From positions 124,001-188,000 of the forward strand of contig NZ_JAVDDT010000003.1 of NCBI RefSeq assembly GCF_030848495.1: a stretch of 64,000 nucleotides of DNA. Reading direction: 5' to 3'. The notes beneath the pieces were generated by a model. That model was not told the DNA's origin, searched no databases, and saw nothing but the letters and a program-made list of their open reading frames with translations. Positions 19,168 through 27,829 of the stretch are shown here, in pieces. Source of the stretch: Natronospira bacteriovora (GTDB lineage Bacteria > Pseudomonadota > Gammaproteobacteria > Natronospirales > Natronospiraceae). Position 1 is the stretch's first letter. The number at the start of each line of letters is the position of its first letter. The position numbers and the translations under genes were made by a program.

Positions 19168-19350
19168 ACAGTTCCCAGTGAACAGCCGGCCGCGCCCAAA
19201 GCAATCTGCCGTGCCGCTTCGGCAAGACCCCGGCAGCACCAAACCTCAATCGGGCAGGGGACTATCAGGAAACAGCAGATAGCTGACTGGGCACGGCCTG
19301 CTGGGAACTGGGAACTGGGAACTGGGAACTGGGAACTGGGAACTGGGAAC
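19163..19350. repeat. Heptad-arm inverted-repeat element, copy E
   Basis: Lies in the rsxD-rsxG gap and supplies the rsxD stop codon. The left arm is standard. The right arm is unusual: seven uninterrupted CTGGGAA units (19301-19349) replace the mixed CTGTTCA/CTGGGAA pattern, which suggests unit-level expansion. The core is in the reverse orientation. Confidence 0.92.
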
Positions 19351-19389
19351 CCACAATATACCCGCTACCACCAAAACGGGAACTCGGTC

Positions 19390-20064
19390 ATGGACACACA
19401 GAAATCCAAACTGCTCCGCTCCATGGCCATCAGCGCCGGGCTGCTGGCGGCGTTTGCCGTGGTGGGCGGGGGTCTGGTGGCCCTGACCGAACAGCTGACC
19501 CGGGAGCGTATCGTGGAGAACGAACGCCGGGCGCGGCTGGCGAGCCTGCAGGAAATCCTGCCGGCGGATGCCTATGACAATGACCTGGTGGCCGATACCG
19601 TCGAGCTGGAGAAGGTGAGTGGGCTCAATGTGGCCGCTCCCGTCGTCATCCATCGGGCCTACCTGGACGGTCAAGCCGTTGCTGCAATATTTCCGCTTGT
19701 CGCTCCGGACGGTTATGGCGGGCCCATCCATCTTCTGATGGGCGTGCATGTGGATGGTCGGCTGGCCGGCGTACGCGTCACCCGACACGCGGAAACCCCG
19801 GGCCTGGGCGATCCCATTGAAACCCGTCGCTCGGACTGGATTCACGGCTTTGAAGGCCGAAGGCTGGGTGAGGATCCGGACCGAAAATGGCAGGTCAGAG
19901 CCGATGGCGGCCAGTTCGACCAGTTCACCGGTGCGACCATCACGCCGCGCGCGGTGGTCCGGGCCGTGCATCGGGGTTTGGTATACTTCGACGAGAATCG
20001 GAGCCTGATTTTCCCTGAAGATCCCGAGGAAGGAGGACAGTTCCCAGTGAACAGTTCCCAGTGA
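19390..20064 (+). CDS. rsxG: Rnf/Rsx complex FMN-bearing subunit G
   Basis: Membrane-anchored periplasmic flavoprotein of 224 residues. One N-terminal helix (residues 13-33) is followed by the periplasmic domain. The flavinylation motif appears as TGATITPRAV near residue 181, whose final Thr accepts FMN covalently. The C-terminus is extended by about eight residues (QFPVNSSQ) encoded by heptad units of repeat element F; E. coli RsxG (206 residues) has no such tail. Only a weak ribosome site precedes the start. Confidence 0.95.
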   Translation: MDTQKSKLLRSMAISAGLLAAFAVVGGGLVALTEQLTRERIVENERRARLASLQEILPADAYDNDLVADTVELEKVSGLNVAAPVVIHRAYLDGQAVAAIFPLVAPDGYGGPIHLLMGVHVDGRLAGVRVTRHAETPGLGDPIETRRSDWIHGFEGRRLGEDPDRKWQVRADGGQFDQFTGATITPRAVVRAVHRGLVYFDENRSLIFPEDPEEGGQFPVNSSQ

Positions 20065-20211
20065 ACAGCGGGCCGTGCCAACGAGCCGTCTTCTGTTTCC
20101 AGATAGGCTTTTACCGTATCCTGCCATAAAGTGGTCGAGGCTTCGCCGAAGCTGCATGGCAGATCCCCGGGCACGGTCCCACTGTTCACTGGGAACTGTT
20201 CACTGTTCACT
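20037..20211. repeat. Heptad-arm inverted-repeat element, copy F
   Basis: Fills the rsxG-rsxE gap. The left arm overlaps the rsxG 3' end and encodes its last residues and stop. The right arm ends five bases before the rsxE ATG. The core is in the forward orientation with a degenerate TCTTCTGTTTCC motif and TTCGCCGAAGCTGCA. Confidence 0.92.
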
Positions 20212-20216
20212 TGTTT

Positions 20217-20885
20217 ATGTCGAATTATCGCGACATCGCCCGTGAGGGTCTGTGGACGAACAACCCCGGCCTGGTGCAGTTGCTGGGCCTGTGCCCGTTG
20301 CTGGCGGTGACCGGTACGGCGGTGAACGGTCTCGGCCTGGGCATTGCCACCACCATCGTACTGGTCGGCTCCAACCTGGCGGTGTCCTTCATTCGCCACG
20401 CCGTGCACCCCGAAGTGCGAATTCCGGTCTTCGTCCTGATCATTGCCTCCCTGGTGACCGCCGTGGAACTGGTCATGAACGCCTTTTTCCACGACCTCTA
20501 CCGGGTGCTGGGTATCTTCATTCCGCTGATCGTCACCAACTGCACCATCATCGGCCGCGCCGAAGCCTTCGCTTCACGCAACCCGGTGCCAAGGGCCTTT
20601 GCGGATGGCCTGTCCATGGGCATGGGCTTCACCGCCGTGCTGGTCGTACTGGGGGCGATGCGTGAGCTCATTGGCCAGGGCACCCTGCTCCAGGGTGCGG
20701 AGATGATGTTCGGTACCGCCGTGGATCTGACTCTGCGCCCCATACCGGCCTATGACGGCCTGCTGCTGGCCGTGCTGCCGCCGGGGGCCTTCATCGGCCT
20801 GGGCCTGCTGGTGGCGGCAAAGAACTGGCTGGACAGCCGTCAACGGAAATCTCGCGTGAGGCAAAGCCGGGAGGCGCGAGCATGA
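20217..20885 (+). CDS. rsxE: Rnf/Rsx complex membrane subunit E
   Basis: Integral membrane subunit of 222 residues, homologous to RsxA, with about six helices. The N-terminus ([23 protein letters not shown]) and the [15 protein letters not shown] motif are conserved. The ATG at 20217 is preferred over an upstream in-frame TTG because it matches family N-termini. There is no Shine-Dalgarno: the sequence just upstream is the right arm of repeat element F. It overlaps nth by four bases (ATGA). Confidence 0.96.
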   Translation: MSNYRDIAREGLWTNNPGLVQLLGLCPLLAVTGTAVNGLGLGIATTIVLVGSNLAVSFIRHAVHPEVRIPVFVLIIASLVTAVELVMNAFFHDLYRVLGIFIPLIVTNCTIIGRAEAFASRNPVPRAFADGLSMGMGFTAVLVVLGAMRELIGQGTLLQGAEMMFGTAVDLTLRPIPAYDGLLLAVLPPGAFIGLGLLVAAKNWLDSRQRKSRVRQSREARA

Positions 20886-21529
20886 ACCGGGACAAGCGCG
20901 TGGCGATATTCGAACGCCTGCGAGCCGCCAACCCAGCCCCGACCACCGAACTCAACTACAGCAGCCCCTTTGAACTGCTGGTTGCAGTGCTGCTTTCGGC
21001 CCAGGCGACGGATGTGGGTGTCAACAAGGCCACGGCCCGGCTGTTTCCGGTGGCCAACAGGCCGGAGACCATTCTGGCGCTGGGCGAGGACGGGCTGAAG
21101 GAGTACATCAAGACCATTGGCCTGTTCAACAGCAAGGCGGCCAATCTGATCAAGACCTGCCGCATCCTGCTGGAAGAGCACGGCGGCGAGGTCCCACGGG
21201 ACCGCGCCTCGCTCGAGGCCCTGCCCGGCGTGGGCCGAAAAACAGCCAACGTGATACTCAACACGGCCTTCGGCCAGCCCACCATCGCCGTGGACACTCA
21301 CATCTTCCGCGTCTCCAACCGCACGCGCCTGGCACCAGGCAAGACGGTTCTGGCCGTGGAAGAGAAGCTGCTGAAGGTGACGCCCGATGAATTCAAGCAG
21401 GACGCCCACCATTGGCTGATCCTGCACGGCCGCTATGTCTGCAAGGCACGCAAGCCCGACTGCTTTCATTGCCCGATTGCAGACCTGTGTGAATGGCCGG
21501 AGAAACCCACCATGAGAAGTGAACAGTGA
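20882..21529 (+). CDS. nth: Endonuclease III
   Basis: Base-excision repair glycosylase/AP lyase of 215 residues that removes oxidised pyrimidines. The helix-hairpin-helix [11 protein letters not shown] carries the catalytic Lys, and [11 protein letters not shown] carries the catalytic Asp. The C-terminal 4Fe-4S loop has the C-x6-C-x2-C-x5-C spacing ([17 protein letters not shown]). It is coupled to rsxE, and rsx-nth linkage is standard in gammaproteobacteria. The final residues SEQ and the stop come from repeat element G. Confidence 0.97.
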   Translation: MNRDKRVAIFERLRAANPAPTTELNYSSPFELLVAVLLSAQATDVGVNKATARLFPVANRPETILALGEDGLKEYIKTIGLFNSKAANLIKTCRILLEEHGGEVPRDRASLEALPGVGRKTANVILNTAFGQPTIAVDTHIFRVSNRTRLAPGKTVLAVEEKLLKVTPDEFKQDAHHWLILHGRYVCKARKPDCFHCPIADLCEWPEKPTMRSEQ

Positions 21530-21678
21530 GCAGTTCCCAGTGAACAGCGGGCCGTACCCGCCGAACTGCCTACTGCTCCCTGATAGAGCGCTGCCCAATT
21601 GAGGCTTGGCGTTATCGGGTCCTTGCCTGAGCGGCACGGCAATTTCGTGGGCACAGCCCCACTGGGAACTGGGAACTG
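21518..21678. repeat. Heptad-arm inverted-repeat element, copy G
   Basis: Begins inside the 3' end of nth and ends five bases before the DUF1841 start codon. The right arm is short (two CTGGGAA units, no CTGTTCA). The core is in the forward orientation with GCCTACTGCTCCCTG and TTGCCTGAGCGGCAC. Confidence 0.9.
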
Positions 21679-21683
21679 AATTT

Positions 21684-22133
21684 ATGTTCGACGCCAACCG
21701 AGATCAGATTCGTCAGATGTTCCTGCGCACCTGGGCCCGGGCCCGAAGCGGTGAGGCTTTACAGGACCTGGAGCGCATCATCGCCGACGTGATCGAGGAA
21801 CACCCGGAGTACCATGCGCTGCTCGAACAGGGGCCGGACAGCGTTGCCCGGGAATGGACACCTGACAGCGGGGAAGAAAACCCGTTTCTGCACATGGGCA
21901 TGCACATCACCATCCGCGAGCAGATTGCGGCGGATCGTCCGCCCGGCCTGCGTGAAGCCCACCGCACACTCGTGCAGCGCCGCGGCAGCGTCATGGGGGC
22001 GGAACACGAAATCATGGAGATACTGGGTCGGATCCTCTGGGATGCCCAGCGGCAGGGCCTGCCACCGGATGAGCAGGCCTATGTCCGGGAAGTTCGCCAT
22101 CTTGCCGGGCTTCCGCCGGCACCCGGAATATGA
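21684..22133 (+). CDS. DUF1841 family protein
   Basis: Soluble protein of 149 residues matching the DUF1841 pattern: MFDANRDQIRQMFL at the start, IADVIEEHPEYHALLE near residue 33, and a conserved HMGMHITIREQIAADRPPG block near residue 72. The ATG at 21684 gives the family N-terminus. The bases in the Shine-Dalgarno window are the right arm of repeat element G, so the translation start has no obvious ribosome site. The gene follows nth in the operon. The function of the family is unknown. Confidence 0.85.
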   Translation: MFDANRDQIRQMFLRTWARARSGEALQDLERIIADVIEEHPEYHALLEQGPDSVAREWTPDSGEENPFLHMGMHITIREQIAADRPPGLREAHRTLVQRRGSVMGAEHEIMEILGRILWDAQRQGLPPDEQAYVREVRHLAGLPPAPGI

Positions 22134-22273
22134 ACGCTGGTCGGATACCGCCGCACTGTGAATGAATTACGTGGTCAAAAAGCCGGGAGTCAGCTACGGC
22201 TTGTGGGAACATGGCGGCGGCAGCCACTTCCTGATAGCCTGCAGAGCGCAACATTATTTGGGAGCAATGCACC

Positions 22274-23014
22274 GTGATCAGATTGTCGAAATTCCTCGTC
22301 CTGTTCAGCTGCCTGTTGGCTGGGGCAGCCCATGCCGGAAACCCGGATACGCGGGAACGGATCATCAACGGACTGAATGAACATCTCCCGGACCTTCAGG
22401 TCGTGCCGGACCAGCTTGAACCCACCCCCATCGACGGGCTCTGGGTCCTTCGCATCGGCCCGGAAGTGGTCTACCTGGATGAAAATGGCCAATACCTGAT
22501 CCAGGGTGATCTGATCGAGCTGGAATCCCGCCGTAACCTGACCGAAGCCACCCGCGCCGAGGCCAGGGCCGCTGCCCTGGAAACGGTGCCGGATTCACGC
22601 AAGATCACCTTCACCGCTGACGATGAGCAATTTCGTCTGACGGTTTTCACGGACATCGATTGCGGCTACTGCCGTCAATTGCACCGGGACATGGAAGCGC
22701 TCAATGAAGCCGGGATCACGGTGGACTATCTTTTCTACCCGCGGGGTGGCCCCGAGAGTGCGGCCTGGGACAAATCCGATCGTGTCTGGTGCTCCGATGA
22801 CCGTCATGAGGCCATGGATCATGCCAAGAGTGGCGGCACACCGGAAGCGGAGCGCTGTGAAGATACCCCGACCGAAGAACACTTTGCACTGGGCCGTCAG
22901 ATGCAGGTAACCGGCACGCCGGCGCTGGTGACGGAATCCGGTCACATGATTCGTGGCTACATGCCCGTGGCTCGGCTCGTGAACGAGCTCCAGTCCCGGG
23001 AAAATCGCCAATAG
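22274..23014 (+). CDS. dsbC: DsbC-type thiol:disulfide isomerase
   Basis: Periplasmic disulfide isomerase of 246 residues. A signal peptide ends near residue 21 (AAHAG). The N-terminal dimerisation domain and linker lead to a thioredoxin domain with the active-site motif CGYC at residues 130-133 and the cis-Pro loop TGTPAL. The GTG at 22274 follows GGGAGC with good spacing, and no in-frame ATG fits. It converges with xerD; dsbC and xerD are also neighbours in E. coli, which supports the assignment over other Dsb proteins. Confidence 0.93.
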   Translation: MIRLSKFLVLFSCLLAGAAHAGNPDTRERIINGLNEHLPDLQVVPDQLEPTPIDGLWVLRIGPEVVYLDENGQYLIQGDLIELESRRNLTEATRAEARAAALETVPDSRKITFTADDEQFRLTVFTDIDCGYCRQLHRDMEALNEAGITVDYLFYPRGGPESAAWDKSDRVWCSDDRHEAMDHAKSGGTPEAERCEDTPTEEHFALGRQMQVTGTPALVTESGHMIRGYMPVARLVNELQSRENRQ

Positions 23015-23036
23015 GGTGATCGGCGGGCCACCACCC

Positions 23037-23954
23037 TCACCCCCGTGGGTGGTGGGCCTGGTGCAGGGATTTCAGACGTTCCCGGGCAATGTGGGTATAG
23101 ATCTGTGTAGTGGACACATCGCTGTGTCCAAGCAACATCTGGACCACGCGCAGATCCGCCCCATTGTTCAGCAGATGGGTGGCGAAGGCATGACGCAGGG
23201 TATGGGGTGACAGCCCGCGCGAGATGCCGGCTTTCTGCGCGTACCGCTTGATGATGTGCCAAAAGGCCTGCCGTGTCATGCAATCACTGCGCCGTGTGGG
23301 AAACATATGGGGGCTCTGACGGCCACCCAGAAGCTCTGCCCGGGCCTGCTCAACGAAACGCTGCAACCAGGCCTGGGCTTCCTCACCGATCGGTACCAGT
23401 CGTTCCCGATCCCCCTTGCCGAGGATCCGGATCACACCCTGGCGAAGATTGACCTGATCAACACGCAGGCCAACCAGTTCGGAAACCCGAAGGCCGGTGG
23501 CGTAGAGCATCTCCAGCATGGCACGATCCCTGAGCCCCAGCGGCTGTCGCGTATCCGGTGCCGCCAGCAATGCCTCGACTTCTTCCTGGCCCAGTGATTT
23601 GGGCAAGGGGCGCCCGAGGCGCGGCATTTCGATCTCGGCAGAGGGATCGTCGCCGCGAACATTCTCGCGCACCAGATAGCGGTAAAAACGGCGAATGCTG
23701 GAAAGCTGGCGTGCCGTCGAGCGAGGGCGGGCACCACCCTGGACTCGCCAGGCCAGAAACTCCAGAATGTCTTCTCGGTCCAGTGATTCAACCGTCCGGC
23801 CAAGGTCTGTCGCCCAACGTGACAGATTCTGCAAGTCAGCGCGATAGGCCGCCAGAGTGTTATCGGAAAGTCCCTTCTCGACCCACATGGCATCGAGAAA
23901 GCGTTCAATCGACTGCTGATCACGGTGAGGGCGAAAATCCGGTTTCTGGGTCAT
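23037..23954 (-). CDS. xerD: Tyrosine recombinase XerD
   Basis: Chromosome dimer resolution recombinase of 305 residues acting with XerC at dif. An N-terminal SAM-like core-binding domain is followed by the catalytic domain. All tyrosine recombinase residues are visible: Arg156 in TGLRVSE, Lys180 in GKG, His251 and Arg254 in HTLRHAF, His277 in LGHSD and the nucleophile Tyr286 in IYTHI. Its position beside dsbC and its length fit housekeeping XerD rather than a phage or integron integrase. Confidence 0.95.
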   Translation of the reverse strand: MTQKPDFRPHRDQQSIERFLDAMWVEKGLSDNTLAAYRADLQNLSRWATDLGRTVESLDREDILEFLAWRVQGGARPRSTARQLSSIRRFYRYLVRENVRGDDPSAEIEMPRLGRPLPKSLGQEEVEALLAAPDTRQPLGLRDRAMLEMLYATGLRVSELVGLRVDQVNLRQGVIRILGKGDRERLVPIGEEAQAWLQRFVEQARAELLGGRQSPHMFPTRRSDCMTRQAFWHIIKRYAQKAGISRGLSPHTLRHAFATHLLNNGADLRVVQMLLGHSDVSTTQIYTHIARERLKSLHQAHHPRG

Positions 23955-23999
23955 TCCAATTCCTTAATTCGAGCGACTCAGTCTGATTATCCAGATATT

Positions 24000-24785
24000 A
24001 TGTCAAAATTAAACCCCTCCGTGCCACTGAGCGACATTCGCAGCGCCAGGGAAAAATTCATCGCTGCTCTGCTGGCACCCTGGTGCTGGTCAGTCACGCT
24101 TCTGTGGAGCCTTCCTCTGGCGGCCCTGATCATCGTGACACCGGGCCTGGCGCGGCGTCGAAACCTGGCCCGCTGGTCAGCGCGCGTACTGCTGCGGCTG
24201 CTGGGCCTGCGAGCGCAGGTTCACGGCGCACAGCGGCAGCCAGCCGGTGCCTGCGTGGTCGTCGCCAACCACGCCTCCTATCTGGACGGAATCATCCTCA
24301 CGGCCCTGCTACCTCCCCGCTTCGCCTTCGTCATCAAGAAGGAGATGGCCGCGGTCCCCATCGCCGGCCTGTTGCTGCGCCGACTGGACTCCCTGTTCGT
24401 GGAAAACCGAAAACGGGCCGACCGCGGCGATACCCGCCGCCTGCTGGAACACACGGCGGCGGGCGATGCGCTGGGCATCTTTCCGGAAGGGACCTTCAAG
24501 CGCAAGACGGGCCTGCTTCCGTTCCGGAGCGGTGCCTTCGTCACGGCGGCCCGGGCACAGGTTCCGGTTCTGCCCATCACGATCAGGGGCAGCCGACGGG
24601 CCCTGCCGGCCAAATCACTGGCCCCACTGCCCGGAACACTCTTCGTTCAGATTCATCCAGCCATTTACCCGCGTGGCGGGGGGCGTGAGGAGCGAGCGTC
24701 ACTTCAGGCCGAAGCCAGGGCTGCCATCCTGCGTGATCTCGATGAACCGGATCTGATGGATGGGAGTGGCCGCCCTCAAACCTGA
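24000..24785 (+). CDS. PlsC-type 1-acyl-glycerol-3-phosphate acyltransferase
   Basis: Membrane-associated acyltransferase of 261 residues. An N-terminal hydrophobic hairpin spans residues 22-50. The catalytic HX4D motif is NHASYLD (His91, Asp96), and the substrate-binding block FPEGTFKRKTG lies about 80 residues later, as in LPLAT enzymes. The ATG at 24000 is the first with a plausible context. It is divergent from xerD. Whether it is the main PlsC or an accessory acyltransferase (for example for ornithine lipids) cannot be decided. Confidence 0.88.
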   Translation: MSKLNPSVPLSDIRSAREKFIAALLAPWCWSVTLLWSLPLAALIIVTPGLARRRNLARWSARVLLRLLGLRAQVHGAQRQPAGACVVVANHASYLDGIILTALLPPRFAFVIKKEMAAVPIAGLLLRRLDSLFVENRKRADRGDTRRLLEHTAAGDALGIFPEGTFKRKTGLLPFRSGAFVTAARAQVPVLPITIRGSRRALPAKSLAPLPGTLFVQIHPAIYPRGGGREERASLQAEARAAILRDLDEPDLMDGSGRPQT

Positions 24786-24955
24786 ATCCCGCGTTCACGG
24801 CTTTCCGTGTTAGGAAGTTCGCACAGCCTGAGGATCCACTGATTCAGAAAGGGAAGGCACTCGCCGCGATACCGACTGAAGGCATCGACGGTTCTTGTGT
24901 CAGTGTGAAGAGTGGAATCGGCTGCGGCTGTGAATGGGTCAATCGGAAGCTCCAT
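24776..24955 (-). CDS. Possible small protein of 59 residues
   Basis: This minus-strand frame begins with ATG at 24955, preceded by GGGAAGG at good spacing. It encodes a 59-residue polypeptide (MELPIDPFTAAADSTLH to ERGIQV) with no recognised domain or membrane segment. It lies just past the terminator of the TPR gene and overlaps the end of the acyltransferase gene by ten bases. It may be a genuine small gene or chance. No similarity is recognised. Confidence 0.3.
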   Translation of the reverse strand: MELPIDPFTAAADSTLHTDTRTVDAFSRYRGECLPFLNQWILRLCELPNTESRERGIQV

Positions 24956-24984
24956 ACAGCCTTCCCGGATGCACAGGTGGAAGC

Positions 24985-25017
24985 AAAAAAAAAACACCCC
25001 GCCTGGGCGGGGTGTTT
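24985..25017 (-). terminator. Rho-independent terminator of the TonB operon
   Basis: Minus strand: stem AAACACCCCGCC/GGCGGGGTGTTT followed by about ten consecutive T. It lies 43 bases beyond the TPR gene stop, closing the seven-gene operon. Confidence 0.93.
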
Positions 25018-25059
25018 CCTGGCCGTGCCATGATCGTTGGCTCGACGAATGACGCCGGC

Positions 25060-26331
25060 TCAGCGATTGCTCATGATCGCACGTTCTTCCTCGATGTAGC
25101 TGAGCCACTGTCGGGCCTGATTGCGGGCATCTTCATAATTGGTTGCCGCTTCAAAGGCCGCCAGAGCCTCGTCGTAGTCCTTCATTTCGGCAGCCGCCCG
25201 GCCGGCGAGCAACAGCGCCCGACCCGGCTCATCCAGGCCGCCTTTCTCATAGGCCCGCATGGCGGCGGAATAGGCATCTTCCCAGTGCGCCCGTTCCTGG
25301 GCAATCTGCGCGATGGTCAGCTCCGGATCACCGGTATCCTTCATTTCTGCCAGCACATTCAGAACCTCTACCGCCCGATCATGCTCTTGCGCCTGAATCC
25401 AGGCGCGGGACAGCATTTCGATATGCTGGACCTTGTGCTCAACGGTACCGTTGTCGAGGCCTTCCTGGAGCACCTGCCCTGCCTCAAAGGGTGACTCCTG
25501 AAGCATGTACATGCGGTACAGGTTGACGTAATGAGTCTCCCGCTCGAACAGGCCCTTACGATGAGCCAGCTTGAGTACGCTCAAGCCTCGCTCTTCCTCC
25601 TCCAGTTCCACGTTAAGACTGAACAGCTGGAACCAGTATTCCATATTATCCGGCCAGTAGCCGATCATCGATTCCAGCGTGCCCCGTGCTGCGCGATAAT
25701 CCTCCAGCTCAAACTCGATACCACGCTTGACCCGATAATAGGATTCCCGCGGTTCATCCTCCAGCTCGATGGCTCGGGTGATGAAGGGCAACGCAGCGCG
25801 CATGTTGTCCAGCGACATATTCGCCTGAGCACCGATCACATAGATTCGCGAAGGCGCATCCTCTTTCTCGTCAGAGTTCTCGACGATACGCAGATAGCGA
25901 TTCACATAATCCAGTGTTTTCTCATAATTCTCGAACTGAATATGGAGCTGGGCGATATTGGAAATGGTGTTGAGCAGCGGATCCTCCGGCAGACCATTCT
26001 CAAACTCCACCGAACGCTCAAACTCCTCAAGCGCCTCCCGGTAGTTTTCAAGCATGATGTGCAGGTGACCTGCCAATTGGGCAATAATCGCCCGCTCATG
26101 ATCATTCTGGGCCCGTTCCCGCGCTGTCCCAAGGCGATTGAGCGCTTCCTCGAACTCGTCTTCGTCCATGAGGTCATGAATGCGCTCAAGTCGATTATAG
26201 GTCTGCTGCGTCATCAGCCCCTGAGCCAGAACCGGCCCCGCGAGGAACAACAGCAGCAAGCCCGTTACCAGGGCGCCAACAAAGAGACTGGGTCGACGCT
26301 TCTCAGAGACGTTAAAACGATCCGCCTTCAT
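25060..26331 (-). CDS. TPR-repeat protein of the TonB energising operon
   Basis: Periplasmic protein of 423 residues. The N-terminal hydrophobic segment at residues 15-36, ending VLAQG, is a signal peptide. The rest is a chain of helical tetratricopeptide-like repeats rich in Glu, Tyr and Ala, such as EDEFEEALNRLGTARERA and MKDYDEALAAFEAATNYEDA. Its start overlaps the tonB stop by four bases. A TPR gene next to a TtpC-ExbB-ExbD-TonB cluster recalls the Vibrio TonB2 system, where a TPR partner aids energy transfer; that role here is inference. Confidence 0.85.
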   Translation of the reverse strand: MKADRFNVSEKRRPSLFVGALVTGLLLLFLAGPVLAQGLMTQQTYNRLERIHDLMDEDEFEEALNRLGTARERAQNDHERAIIAQLAGHLHIMLENYREALEEFERSVEFENGLPEDPLLNTISNIAQLHIQFENYEKTLDYVNRYLRIVENSDEKEDAPSRIYVIGAQANMSLDNMRAALPFITRAIELEDEPRESYYRVKRGIEFELEDYRAARGTLESMIGYWPDNMEYWFQLFSLNVELEEEERGLSVLKLAHRKGLFERETHYVNLYRMYMLQESPFEAGQVLQEGLDNGTVEHKVQHIEMLSRAWIQAQEHDRAVEVLNVLAEMKDTGDPELTIAQIAQERAHWEDAYSAAMRAYEKGGLDEPGRALLLAGRAAAEMKDYDEALAAFEAATNYEDARNQARQWLSYIEEERAIMSNR

Positions 26332-26957
26332 TGTGCGTCCTCCAGGTTGAATTCGATGGTCTGTGTGGCCTGCCGCTCGACAGGGCGCCCGTCGACGATT
26401 CGGGGACGGAAGCGCCAGCGCTGGATGGCCCGCAGCGCGGCCCGGTCAAAGACCCGCCTCGGCTCGGATTCGATCACCCGTGGATTAGCCACGGAACCAT
26501 CTTCACGAATGGTGAACTCGATCCGTACCCAACCCTCGATACCCTGAACCAGGGCTTCCCGGGGCCACTGGGGCTCCACCCGGACAATGGGAATGACATC
26601 TCCGTCCCCCGAGCCCTGGGCCTGTCCACCACGCCCAATGAAGGCGCCACCTTCCATACCCATGGGGATATCCAGGCGGGGCATGTCGAAATCCAGCTGG
26701 GTCTGGGGCGGCTGATCCTGCTGGATCTGCATTTCCGGCGGCGGCGGTGGCTGATCCGGCTCCTGAGGCTCTTCCGGCGGCCGGCGCTCACGCTCACGCA
26801 CTCGTTCATCGCGTTCGACGCGTATGAAATCAATCCGCTCGCCTCGGTCCAGGCTGGGTGCACCGTCCTCGTCGGTCATGATCATGCGCTGCATGGCAAA
26901 GAAGAGCAGCACCGCAACCACGGCACCCCCCAACAGCGCGACAATGAAACGAATCAT
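26328..26957 (-). CDS. tonB: TonB family energy transducer
   Basis: Periplasm-spanning protein of 209 residues. It has one N-terminal membrane helix (residues 3-24), then an Arg/Glu-rich and Pro-rich spacer (RPPEEPQEPDQPPPPP). The C-terminal TonB domain spans about residues 120-205, with the pattern PQWPREALVQGIEGWVRIEF and RAIQRWRFRPR. It would transmit the ExbB/ExbD proton-driven motion to outer-membrane receptors such as the one encoded at 34.7-37.3 kb. It overlaps both neighbouring genes by four bases. Confidence 0.92.
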   Translation of the reverse strand: MIRFIVALLGGAVVAVLLFFAMQRMIMTDEDGAPSLDRGERIDFIRVERDERVRERERRPPEEPQEPDQPPPPPEMQIQQDQPPQTQLDFDMPRLDIPMGMEGGAFIGRGGQAQGSGDGDVIPIVRVEPQWPREALVQGIEGWVRIEFTIREDGSVANPRVIESEPRRVFDRAALRAIQRWRFRPRIVDGRPVERQATQTIEFNLEDAQ

Positions 26958-27373
26958 AGCTGACCTCCCTGCCCTTCAGTGGCGATGGCGATATCCATCA
27001 CTCCCGCTCGCCGGACCTCATCCATCACCTCGATGACGCGGCCGGTTCGGGCAGTCTCATCAGATACGACAACAACACTGCTTTCAGGGTTCTGGGAAAG
27101 CATGTCTTCCACCATGGGACGAACCTGCCCGAGCTCGATCTGTTCCTGGTTCATCCAGATATCGCCATTGGGCGCAATCCCGATCAGAATGTTGCCCCGG
27201 GCCTGCTCCACGGCGGTTTCCGCATCCGGCCGCAGGGGATCAATCCCCGTTTCCCGGATGAAGGAGCTGGTCACGATGAAGAAGATCAGCATGATGAACA
27301 CGATGTCGAGCATCGGGGTCATGTTGATCTCTTCTTCGGTCTCGGCCTCTGCTTGTACCTGTCTTCTGGCCAT
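26954..27373 (-). CDS. exbD: ExbD/TolR family biopolymer transporter (second copy)
   Basis: Protein of 139 residues with one N-terminal transmembrane helix (MTPMLDIVFIMLIFFIVTSSF). The Asp in MLDIVFIMLIFF is the conserved proton-path residue. A periplasmic domain of about 95 residues follows. The ATG at 27373 is chosen; an in-frame TTG two codons earlier is possible. It is adjacent to another exbD, and such pairs are usual in TtpC-type clusters. It overlaps tonB by four bases. Confidence 0.9.
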   Translation of the reverse strand: MARRQVQAEAETEEEINMTPMLDIVFIMLIFFIVTSSFIRETGIDPLRPDAETAVEQARGNILIGIAPNGDIWMNQEQIELGQVRPMVEDMLSQNPESSVVVVSDETARTGRVIEVMDEVRRAGVMDIAIATEGQGGQL

Positions 27374-27417
27374 GTTCAATCCATCTGTCAGACGCCCTGA
27401 CGGGGCGGATTGCCCCG

Positions 27418-27816
27418 TCAGTTAGTGGCGATTGAAACATTCTCCGCGCCGGCACGACGTGCCTGGTCGATCACCCGCACGAGCAGGCCGGACTCGGCAT
27501 CCGCGTGGGAAGAAACGACCACGGGAGCATCCGGGTTGGCGGACAGCAGGTTCTGGACGTTGGCCTGAACCGCACGGATGTCCACCGTGCGTCCATCCAC
27601 CTGGATCTGACCCGTCGCGGTAATTTCGACGAAGATCACGTCCACTTCCTGCTGAACCTCGGCCGGCTCGTCAGAGGGCCGGTCAACGTCAATCCCGAAT
27701 TCACGTGCAAATGATGCTGTCACGATGAAGAAGATCAGCATGATGAACACGATGTCCAGGAGTGGCGTGACATTGACCTCCGCGCTTTCCTCTTGTCTTC
27801 GGTGTTTACGCCGCAT
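27418..27816 (-). CDS. exbD: ExbD/TolR family biopolymer transporter (first copy)
   Basis: Protein of 132 residues with the same plan as its downstream neighbour: a short basic cytoplasmic N-terminus (MRRKHRRQEESAEVN) and a membrane helix with the conserved Asp (VTPLLDIVFIMLIFF). A periplasmic domain ending RRAGAENVSIATN follows. The paralogues share the membrane segment closely but differ in the periplasmic domain, so they may form a heteromeric ExbD pair. Confidence 0.9.
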   Translation of the reverse strand: MRRKHRRQEESAEVNVTPLLDIVFIMLIFFIVTASFAREFGIDVDRPSDEPAEVQQEVDVIFVEITATGQIQVDGRTVDIRAVQANVQNLLSANPDAPVVVSSHADAESGLLVRVIDQARRAGAENVSIATN

Positions 27817-27829
27817 TGATCACTAACCC

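Noticed and set aside
23037-23954. Tyrosine recombinase as the integrase of a mobile island
   Set aside because: Length, motifs and the dsbC neighbour identify housekeeping XerD. No attachment-site repeat or phage gene is nearby.
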